A stretch of DNA of 64,000 bases from assembly GCA_033239005.1 (NCBI GenBank), contig BSQZ01000053.1, positions 1,716,001-1,780,000 of the forward strand, given 5' to 3'. The stretch comes from Lamellibrachia satsuma. Taxonomy: Eukaryota; Annelida; Polychaeta; Sabellida; Siboglinidae. The notes below the pieces were generated by a model. It was not told the origin of the DNA. It was given only the letters and a program-made list of their open reading frames with translations, and did no database searches. Of this stretch, positions 49,270 to 61,200 are shown in pieces (positions within the stretch are counted from its first letter, which is position 1; each line of letters starts with the position of its first letter). Both the position numbers and the translations under genes were made by a program.

Positions 49270-52200
49270 CCACCACTGTCTACAGTCTCACTATGTGGAG
49301 TGAAACGAATTGGTCAGGCTGTGAAATGGCAGCCAGATTAAATCCAACACTAAAGTAAAGTAAAACGTTTTATTCATTCCGCACCCACCATTGTACTTTG
49401 CTCAGGGTATGCTACACTTTGACCCCGGCAGACCAGTTTACGAAAACACTATTTTAAATTCTATTGAAGCATCCAGCCACGCTATAATTGCTATGCAAAA
49501 GCTATTCGTTCTCATAATGCCATCGCTGGAATCCCGCCAATGTCAGGTACTCAAATACAGCTTAGCGAACTGTGGCAAAGTGGGGTGAATGAAATAGCAG
49601 AAGTTTCGAAATGGCAGCAGATGGACTTGAAGCAGTTCGGTGCTCTAATCATAGAGCTACAGCACATCACACAATGCAACAACTATGCTACTGTGGTGAT
49701 CTGGTGATCTATCAAAGGGACCGGGGTTCAAATCCATATGCTGCCGTTTTGAAACTTGGGCAATTTCATTCACTCCACTTTGCCTGTGTCTTTTGGAAGA
49801 GCCACTAAAAGCCATTGGTCCCTTTCTACTTAGTTTCTATGCCAGGGGAAGTAAAGGCTCTCACACAGGGAAATGGGAAAAACTGTTGTGAACCGACTAT
49901 CTCTAAAATGGGTACGAATGCACATGGCCAAAACCATCCGCAAAAGATGTTCCAGATCTGAAACCGATAAACTGTGCCACATCATCCTCGCTGCCAGGGG
50001 CTTCTGACTACATACATCAGTATGCCTGGCACATCAACATTCCCCTACTTCGCCACCAGGGGATTCTGACTACATCAGTACCCCTGGCAGATCGACCTGC
50101 TGAAACATAGATTTTTCAGTCAGTGTGTTGACCAATAATATTGCCTGCTCAGATTTATGGCTCGCTCTTTCATGGGAATGCTTTTTGAAGTTTGGGCATG
50201 GGTGAGTATAGTTGCTAGAAACACGTCAGCCAAGACAGGAAGTGGGACAAAGTACAGATGATTCAGCCTACATCCGCACTTGGTGTGGGATAAACTGACA
50301 AATCCACGTTTCAACAGGTCAATCTGCCAGGTGTAGTGTAATACTACTACCACCCCTTACTAGGGAGGATGCACCACATATTATGGAAATACATACCGTC
50401 TTCCTGATCCTTCAGGCTCCCAAGAAGGGCAGCTGCTTCATCCAGTTTTCCTTCCCTCCTCAATCGCTTCTCTTCTCTCTTTAACTTCAACAACCTTGCC
50501 TGTCTCTCCCGCTCCGAGATAGCAGCCCATTCCGCCTCCCCAGTTTGCTTCATCAGGGCCTGGGGAAATTTTGTTTGGAAGAAATGCGAGACCAAGGACA
50601 TTAACATCATTAGAGAAAAGATAAAGCAATATGTTAAGTATATCAAAATTATTTGCATTTTTTCATGCAGCATTACATATGTAGAAAGATATGTGGCAGA
50701 CATGGCATTTTATTTTTAATCCGTATTTTTTACTTGAAATTCTGTAAAAAATATCTAAATAAATCTATTAAAAAATTCTGTATAACAATTTTCATTGGTT
50801 AATTGGCCGGCAACATTTTGGTTCTGATCGAGTGTCGCCATCTATCAGGTTAACGAAATACATAAAATGTGGTAGGCTTTGCCAGAAATCTGCCTAATTA
50901 TATTTGCTAAGTTTTGATGCAGGCATCCAACATTTCAAAGGGCTTCCACCTTTATAAGTTTGTCATTCAATGTTGTACTTTTTGTGATGAACACAAAAAA
51001 TATATACTTTATTACAGCAGATTTGTTCATAAATTTGAAACAGATCTGTACAAATACGGGATACGGTCGTATTACTCCCAAAAATCAGTATTGAATATGG
51101 TTAACCCATACAAAACTGCATGTCTGATGTGGAATAAGAAAATACTAAAGCAAACCAAAGTAAAGGTTTTGGGGCTATGCACTTAAAAGAGATAATAAAA
51201 ACTAACAATATGCAACTAAAATCAAGAATATCATGCCAGTGATTTACTCAGAATGTGTTCTAAGAGTGGGAGATTCTGGTCATTTCTCTGGTTGACTGAG
51301 AGCCAACATGTTAATCAGTGCGACCGATAAGTGAGTGCGCCGTTCTACGAAAATCAGGTAACCTAGACTATGTGTCACGTATTAAGGGAGGCCAATATAC
51401 ACAGGACCAATGCAAAGTCTCAAACAAATGTGATATTTTGTCAAAATGAGGACTAGCTTAGTAAAAAAAGGGCAACATATGTTACGTAAGTTGAGTTTGG
51501 ACACAAACAGCACAGATATATCCTATTGGCAAGTATAGGAAAAAGTGTATACGAATATATTTTAATTTGGCAAGTGAATTTTGTTAGACTGTGACACTCG
51601 TGATGTAGGGTTATCTAACAATGGTGCGGCCCATGAAATGACTTTGGTTTCCCTTTAAAATTGTGATGTTGAATAATTAACTATCTTATCTTGTTTAGTG
51701 CTTCACATCCTAGTGCAACATTTTGGGAGAAAAAAGAAAAAAATTAAAAGAAGAAATGCTGATGTAATTTAACAGTTTACACCTGATTAATATCCTTAAA
51801 TTACTAGCTTATCTCATTAATATAACTACATTGTGTTTGACTCAACCATTGCGCAAAGGTTAAAGATTCCTATAAAGTAATCATCTCACACATTACTGTG
51901 GCATCCACGTCATTCTGTGTCACTATTATAGCATAATGATGTCAGTTTGATGACACAATGAACTTGTGAACTTCTTTCTAATTATCATGTTCATAAATAA
52001 TACATTCATTACAGGGCACAAAGAAACCTTGCAATTTGCATTACAACTCTACCTCTAGAAGAAGTTTATCTCTCAATGCGTCATATTTCTTCTGTAGTTC
52101 CTCCACCAACTCCTCATCATCTCCAGAAGGTGGAGCCACTTCATCGGTTGCCAGGACAACTGCAGCGACATTGTCGTAAAATTTCCCTTCTCTTGCAGAT

Positions 52201-55200
52201 GAATGCTGGGACTTTGTCTCCTTCAGAACTGTAGCTGTCTATGAACGTAAAAACGTTGAAACATTAATGCATGTGTCAAATTCGTGAGGTGTAGTTATCA
52301 CATACGATTATATTTTGATTACATAATTATTAGCTTGGAAGAAATTCCACCACTAAAATGTCAATTTTAAATAATGCAGGCTCATGTTCATCATATAAAA
52401 ATCTTTCTATGCATTATCTTGTCATCTTTTGCATAATTACTTGTTTCTGCATGATAACTTTAACAAATTGTGGCAGAAATTGTGAATTATAAATGATAAC
52501 ATCATCGCACACAAAATTACTGTTTGAATCAATGTATTATCAATATTTTTGCACTGCAGGAGGTGTGCAAGACATTTTTATGGTTTCTGGTTGTCCATGC
52601 ATGAACTATTGTTACAGGTATTTTGTATTCTTATGTTTTTTGCCAAATAAAATAAATTTTCAATTAAATCAAATTTTTTTAATCAACCATGTTGTTCTTA
52701 ATCTACAGCATATTATGTGCTATGTTGATGTGTTGGCGGTTTTTATTTAGTCCATTTTCTATCGACTTACCCAGGGGTAGATGGAATGATTACTTGTACA
52801 AGTTAGTCGTGTCTGACTGATTTGTATTTTGTAAAATAATATTTCAAGGTTGTTAAGCTGGTTAAACAATATTTTCATATGTCCAATTGTTGGTTTGGAA
52901 AGTCACATTACATCAGGGGGCATCCATAAAGTATGTCGCGGCCAGGGGGTGGGGGTTTCTAGGTAAGTGTTATGGAGTATTATATGCGTCTTGGTGATCA
53001 TTACATGAGAATGAAAAAAATTTTCAGCAATGTTATTTTCATATGTTATTTTCATAACTGTAAATAGTCACCGAATATTGCTTTGTCTGTTTTCACCGCC
53101 ACACATTATTTGGTGATGTACATGTGAAATTAAATGTTTATTTCAATGATATGTTGCAGTGATTATTGAAGGTTGTCTTTGTTTATTATTAAGTATACAG
53201 ACCTATATTCTACCAGATCAATACATACATGAAATGAACATAAAGATGTATGTATTTTAAGGTAGGATGGGGGTCATGTGGGGTCTTTCTCAAAAACGAA
53301 CAACGATGATGCATAGACTAGCATTACATAGAATTACAAGGGGTGGTGGGTCTCACAAATTAGTGTGAATTATTTTAAGGATATCCCCTAAACCCCTGCT
53401 TGAGAATTTCAACTGTATTCCTGATCTGCACGACCACTGACCTTCTCAACGAGACTGGTCAGAATGCGTTGTGCCTCAGAGTCCTGTCGTTGTTCCAGGT
53501 CTGCCAGAAGTGCCACCTGCAGGGATTCATCGGAACTGTCCTTTCCATCACTGGCAAACTGTTGGTTTAGGATCTCCTGCTGTAGTCCAGTGGCTTCCTG
53601 AATGGTAGAAAATGACACTATGATTCCCTTACGATTTCATCTGGTTGTAGGTACAAAGTCGGATTGATAAACTATCTATTCAAACATTATGACCGCGCAA
53701 ATGTGTTATAATGAACTGCAAATGTTTTCAGAAATATGAAGCTCCATTTGGCATTTGGGCAAGGAATCCATTGTCTTATCGAAAGTTCACAACTTTTCAG
53801 CCAATGAAAGGTACGACTTAGTTTATATTATGTAACATGAATTTATGATAAAAACGACTGTGTAACTTTAAAAAACATTATGATCTTTCATTCACAGAAC
53901 AGAATAAACAAATCTTCATCTCCATAGGTCAATGTATGAACAAATATTATAATGTGGGGTGCCGTGGCTGTGGGCAGAGCATCGGACTGTCGACTGAGGG
54001 GACTGAAGTTCGAGTCTCCTGCTGCCATTCCAAAACTTGGCCAATTTCATTCACCACACTTGGCCTGGGTCTTTCACTAAAGAGGTTGGTCCCTGCTACC
54101 GGGTGTCTATGACGGGGGAAGGAAAAGAACCCACACAGCGGGGGAAATATGTAACCTGCTGTGGACTCCATCTCTCATGAGCCACTGCAGAATCGTCCAC
54201 GATGCGGCTCAGTCAGTTTTGTTAACTACCTCGCAAGAGGATACAACTGAATGAAAACACCTGTGGATAGGTGACATATGACAGTGCCCCCATAAACCCT
54301 CTCTACCAGGACTAGTGACCACTGATTGGCTAAAAACATTTTGGGTATAAAAATAAAAACCCACTTTTCAAGGGCTATTCTCCTACCCTGCTGCATATTT
54401 ACCACAATTGTTACACACTGAATTCTGTACCATTTTAAGGGCCATCTACATTGAATTGTTTATCACTTTTTTTAATTGGAAATTATTTCTCACAAAAACT
54501 CAAGACACATCACCTGGAGTATCGGAAGCTGCTGATGAGGGTCTCCAGCTCCCGAATCTTTCCACTGCTCCCGTTCCATCCTCAATTCTTCCTGTCTGTT
54601 TTCTCGGGCCTCACTGCTCATCTGCCGTGCCTTATTCCTGTGGGCTATGACTTCAGGATCAGGGAAGAGCTGGAATTATTAATAATAATAAATGTTTATA
54701 TGGCACAGTTTCTTTGAAAGCTCAATGCACTTCACATAAAATGATTGAAATAAAATATGAAAGTTATATATATAGGAAAATATTTATATCATAGGAGAGT
54801 GTTAAATTTGTGAAATTAACTTAGAGGTAAAAATAATAAAATTTCTAAGTAATAAAACATTTGGAGTAAACTTAACTTAACTAAGCTTTAAACAATCAAT
54901 TAATTAAAATGTTCTTTAAAAAATGTGTTAAATAAATTAAGTCACATACTGATGTCACATATTGACGACAATGGTGAAGAGTTCATCATTGTGACAAAGC
55001 ACTGATATGGTTTTGGTGTTATGATCCCCTCTAGAAAAACAAGAACCACCTGGTGAACATGGCCAAATTACAACTGTAATCGTAATTAATATCAACCACA
55101 ATTTCATTACCCCATCCATACCATGTATAGCAACCAGTAATGTATCGGTGCAGGAAATAAGAATCAAAATGATGCTGGATGTAAAAGTTAATTGTAATTA

Positions 55201-58200
55201 AGTCATCTTTATTTAGTTTGGTTTTAGAATAATCTTGCAAAAAATCAAACTCAGTATCCACTACGACAAGCTAGCTCGTCAAAACTTGGCAAAAAAGGGC
55301 AAAAGTGATCTGGCTCGATATACTATATACCATAAGGTTGTTCACACCTGCATGTTACCCAACTAATCAAAGTCAATTCTTTTGATGATTTCAACAAAAT
55401 TAGCTGCACTCTTTTATTAAACTGACTGGGCACATTACTCCGAGTATTCACACACTGCACATTTGAACAGCAAAGAACCAACTGATTTGCAATGTGCTAT
55501 ATAAATCGAGGACAGAGTTTTAACAAAACTAATTAATCAGTAAGACTTACAGCCATAAGGAGCGTTCTCTCTTGTTTGTGTTTCAGTTCGACTTCCTTCA
55601 TTATGGCGTCCTGCAGCAACGTGACGTCATCATCATTCTCTGGCAGTGGCACTGTGGCCACTTCTTCATCAAGAATCTGATTGGCTGATCGTTTCTGCCT
55701 TGCTTTCAGTCGTGCCTGGAGGTGTTCGCGTGCAAGCTCCTCTTGTCTTTTCCTGGCCGCCTCATAGCTGGAAATGGCATATGTTTGGTTCTATGTTCAG
55801 GTCATGTTAGTAGTAGAAACTCTTATTAAAATGAAACAATATTTACTATTTACCAGGATTCATTACATTTGGTATAAAAAATATCGTTACATAGCATATT
55901 AGACATCAACATTGTGTGGAAACTTCATACCTTACCTAAAGAAATCATCAGAGCAAAACAGGTCACATATTATCAAAATACTAAACTATGTATGTTTAAT
56001 TTGCAATATTATAAAAATATCAGGGCAGATATTTTAACTTTTATTAGAGATAAATAAAGTTATGTAATACAAATAAAAATTTGCATTTACTGCATTTTCT
56101 TACAAATTTATCATTTTTATCATGAATGAACTGAAAAATCAACTGGTTCTATTTATAAAAACATATATCAAGGGGCAGAGCCGCAATAGGCCTACATAGT
56201 AAGTGAATAATTCTTTAAAAATTCCCAAACCTGATTAACTTGAGACTTACGCTTCAGCTTGTTCCTTGGAGAGATTGAGAAGTCTTGCTGCACTCTCAAA
56301 CTTCTCTTCTTCCTGGGTGCGACGTTTATCGCGCTTCAGTTTTGCGAGCTCCATCTGTCGAAGTCTCTCAGCTGCCAGGTGGTCTTTCTGCCCCTCCAGG
56401 CTTCTCAACAATGCTGCCTTTTCCTGAGAAGAGTTACAACTGACTTATTTTGTTGCATTCGTAAGATATTAAACATCATAACATAAAAGATGATAATAAT
56501 TAAGTTAGTCAGATTAAAGAATTTGCAGATGCAGGCTCATGTATATATGCATTCTGTATTTATGTTCTGTCTTTTAATGCATGTTTATTTGGAGTGAGAC
56601 TTTAATAAAATATTTACTTACCTACTTACTTTACATGCAGGCCAACCAAAATAAATTAGATATGAATGACAACATGCCTCATAGCACAGTACAAGACGAA
56701 GAACAAGAAAGTATATTTTGACCCCGTTTGTGATACAAATGAAAATTGAATGATAGAAGAAAATGTGCATTAATATGTTCACATGGAAAAATACAAACAC
56801 AATATAACAATAAACACAATACAAACAGAATACAAACACAAACTAAGGGGTCAGTGACTCCTATAAAGACTTTACAGAGTCGCTCTCATAGGAGCCACCA
56901 ATGAAATATAATTAACTAACTCATTTATACAAAAGGTTACAGTGCATGTGTGCAGAGGAAGAAAGAGTGTGCATGAATATTCGAGTGTATATATTGAGAT
57001 ATGTGTGATAATATGTAATAAAAATTTATTCATTATAATAGATATTATAACAGATATTAATTATAATAGATAGTAGTGGGGCATGGTAGGACAGCTAGAA
57101 CACCAGACAGCCAATCAAGAGGATCAGGGGTCGAGTCCACTTGCTGCTGTTTCAAAGCTTGGACAATATTCTTCACCTCACTTTACCTGGGGGCACTGTT
57201 GAACAGTTCCTTCAACCTGGTGTGTATGCCAGGGGAAGTAAAATATCCCACAGAGAGGGTAAATGTGGCGGTTGTTATGGACTCATATTCATTCACAGAT
57301 CCACTACTGTCTGTAGCCAGATACTCAGTTGTACAGGTGAGTGAACTGTCTGTAGCCAGGTGCTCAGTTGTACAGCTGAGTGAACTGTCTGTAGCCAGAT
57401 ACTCAGTTGTACAGGTGAGTGAACTGTCTGTATCCAGGTGCTCAGTTGTACAGCTGAGTGAACTGTCTGTAGCCAGATGCTCAGTTGTACAGCTGAGTGA
57501 ACTGTCTGTAGCCAGATGCTCAGTTGTACAGCTGAGTGAACTGAGGCAACGCAGGGTGAATGAAATTGCCAAACCTTTGAAATGGCAGCAGGAGGATTCA
57601 AACCTGGGTTATCTCGATTGAGAGTCCATCACTGTAGCTACTATGCCACTGCCCCTTACTATGTGTGCATTTGGAGTATATAACATAAGACAGTTACCTC
57701 ATCAAAGCATGTCTGTAGATCCTTCAGAACGTTTCTCCTCTTCTTGTCTTCTTCCACCTCCTCTGCTTCTAACTTGTCACATTCTGACTCACTCATCCCT
57801 GGAGTAGTTAAAACACATTCAAAGCCATGCATCATATTACGTTAAGTTTTGAGCATGTAAGTTGATTTCGCATTGTGTTACGTTCATATTGAAGACAGTT
57901 TGTTACCTTTCAGAATACTTTGCTGTGCTCAACGGAGCTATCAGGACCACGGTCATCAGAGTTAGAATAAATTGTTATCCTGATCTTCATGGAACTGCTG
58001 TCATGTGACAACTAACAACCAGGTCATATGACAACGGATAACAGCGCATTCTAATGTGATGGTCCCGAAAGTTTTCAGAAAGATAACAAACTTCCTTCAA
58101 CACTAAATTTTGTCTGAAAATGCACTCTCTCTTAAAATCACAAAATAAACTGATTTTGAAATGTTCCTATATGACAAGAATCAGTTATATTTATTTGATA

Positions 58201-61200
58201 TTCTTCAGAATTTAGACACTGCTTTAAGCTGCAGACTGTACTAAAGACAACGTCATCCATCTCGACACTGATGAAAATCACAACAATTTAAATGTTCTCA
58301 ACTGTTGATTCCTGCGATGTGGCTCCGGAGACGACACTTTGCGACATAAAACAAGTTAGGTAATACAGAAGGAACTGATTGCCATTATCTGGGAGCAGAT
58401 CCAGCTGAAAACCATGTCAGAAATGTAAAATGCAGTGTTTTGTTCCATCTGCACAGATGAACCTGAGATAAATAAAAAAAAGGAACAGCAAAGCTTTGTT
58501 CTAGCTGTGGTTTGTAGAGCAGAATCAGCAGAAGATTCTAGAGGAATTTGTTGAGTTTTTCTTGGACTTCCAAAAGATGCAGAATAGTGTCTTGAATGCA
58601 TGCATCGAGAAGACTTCCACCGTGGTTTCATCAATTGTAGTTTCTTTAATATCTCCCCAAAGCGAAAACGGAAGTGCGGAGGCATAACCAAAGAGTTGGT
58701 GTCCGAGGCCAGTTGCACCAAAGGTTTATGGACCTTTGAAGGATGTGATGAATCCATTGCTACTTGCATTTCTGTTAGATAATCCTACATTACAAGTGTC
58801 ATAATCGAGCAAAATTTGCTCGCCAAATGAAAATATATTTGTATACACTTATTCCTATATTGGCTAATAGGATATGCTGTTGGCAACCAAACTCAACTTA
58901 TGTAACATATTTTGGCCTTTGTTTACTGAACTAGTCCTCTTTCTGACAATACAGCACATTTGCTTGAGACACTGCATTGGTTCTGTGTATGCCGGCTTCA
59001 CTTAATATGTCATGCATAGTCTAGGTTACCCGATTTTCATAGAATTATGCATGCATTTAGCAGTCATGCTGGTTAACATGTCAGCTATCAGTCAACTGGA
59101 GAAATGACTGGAATCTCCCACTTTTAGAACACATTCTGGCATGAGTTTAGTTGCACATGGTTAGTTTTTATTATCTATTTTAGGTGCATAGCCCCAAAAC
59201 CATGACTTCTGTCTTGCTTTAATGAGACACTAACAAAGACATGATTTCTACAAGAAAGTTATTGTAGTAATGCCACACACCTTCGGCCAATCGTTTCTTC
59301 CTTAAAGCGAGTCTCTCCTGTAGTCTCCGTTCAGCATCTTCCTTACTGTCTCCTAGCAACTGCTGCAGTCGTTCCTGGTCCATCATTCCCTCTCCCAGCA
59401 ACTTGTTAAGTTCATCAAATTTCCCTGTGAATGGAGAAGTGAAATACTTGCTAATACATTGGTGATATACACATAAAGATCTTGCCCAGCATACATGTGG
59501 CATAATCACAGATATTTATATAATATTGTGCTAAAGCAAAGTGTATTAAATAAAACACTTTCTTTGCGTTACCAGGCATGCTTTTAACCTTCACTAACAG
59601 ACGTTTACTCTGGAGGAATATCTGGTAGTGGGAAAGTGACAAACAAATGGAAGTTTGTGATTGCACCAACATTTTTCATACATATATCGTGAAAACTAAT
59701 ATTTTATGTTAAAAACACATAAAGAAAAAAGTATTGTGGATTAAACATTATGAACATCACCTATATAACTCTGTCAAGATACACTAGTGGTACAAAATCT
59801 GATCTTTTGATCACACGTTTTTGTTATATAACATAAATAATATTTAAAGAAACTGTTTCATTAAAACACATTTGGGTGGTAAATATAGTTTATAATAATA
59901 ACAATAATAAATTATTATATAACATGACTTTGCAAAAAAATTATCAGACTTCATATCGCTAACCCTATAGAAATATCTCGCAGATGTTCTCAAAAACTGG
60001 TGTCCTCCGACCTATAACTCGAGTGACCTTTGACCCCACACCTTCCTGCCTGAGTCTTCTCTCCTCCAGCTTCAGTTGCATGAGTCGTTTCTGTCTCTCC
60101 TGCTCACTCAGTAACTTCCACTCCGTCTCTCCAAGCTGAGCAATCAGGGCCTCCATCAGCAGCTTGTCTCTCAGGGCATCATACTTCTGCTCCAAGGCCT
60201 AGATGCCAAAAGATCAATTTCAACAACTATTTCACGTGTTAAATCAATCATGCCTTTTAGATTTTGAAAAATTTGGTTAACTGATACAAAGTAAGTTTGG
60301 GGTTTTGCATAATTAAAATGCCCCAATTCTCTTAATTTTTGTTTTCTCAAAGTACATCTAAATTAACAGTGTTATACTTCATGTTTTACTCTTTATTACT
60401 GTAGTATATTTACCATAAGAAATTTTATAATACGGGAATTCTACAAACCAATAAATCAAATGATGAAAATTTTTATATTTCATCTGTAATGTTGAAGATT
60501 CATTAGTCTGTCAATAATTCCCGTATGACGATATATTCTATATATGTTGTAAAACTTATATATTTATTTCATTACCAAATCACGTGTCTTCTAAAACATG
60601 AAGAGATGAAAGATCACCATGGCAACACATCTTGTATGGACATTAATTTACACAATGAAAACACAATAGATACTAATCAATTCAAAACAGTTGCTCTATC
60701 AACCAGTGATAATCATTGTATGTTCCTTTAAAATATATAGTAATAGTAAAAGAATAATAAGCAGAACTAACTTCAATGAGTTCTTCATCTTTGACACTGC
60801 CCCTGTAGCGGGCGAGTGCATTCAGCACGTTGGTGCACGCCTCCCAATGTCTAGCATCCATCTCGTACTCTCGAACTATCTTCAGGTCTTCTTCTGGCTA
60901 AAATCACACGAAACAGTTCAGTTAATTTACCAAGATCTACTTGATAGTTCAATTAATTTTGTAACTGATACACACAAGTTCAGTTAATTTATTAACAGAT
61001 ACATGATAGTTCAATTGATTTAGCAACTGATACATGCATGCTAGCGTAATTAGTTTATGAACAGATACACACCAGTTTATTTACAGCCCCTCCTCAGTTC
61101 ATTCAGCCCATCACGAATCAGATTCGTCGATATTCAAGTTTGTAGTATGTGAATAGCTTAAGTTATAAACACACACAGTTGGTTTAATAAGAGTGCGTAT

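Larger units (their letters stand above)
46425..53597 (-). other. Coiled-coil gene, module block 2 (exons 10-15 in the window)
   Basis: Residues about 486-834. Order: LQVALLADLEQRQD; DDEELVEELQKKYDALRDKL; ALMKQTGEAEWAAISERER; LAQLLGDTRSEAKRKLEEKL; EKAALLAALHNHDNQMDVER then LRQLEMAKLKRQRK; LARERVAARRQQK. Same order as block 1, consistent with a duplicated multi-exon unit. Confidence 0.85.

Noticed and set aside
57076..57621. 181-codon plus-strand frame with VQVSELSVARYS repeats
   Set aside because: Runs through a SINE and a 39-bp minisatellite; unit length divisible by three keeps it open.
58356..58769. 137-codon minus-strand frame inside the coiled-coil gene
   Set aside because: Cys/Ser/Phe-rich, unlike the charged helical exons, and the flanking exons already join in phase without it.
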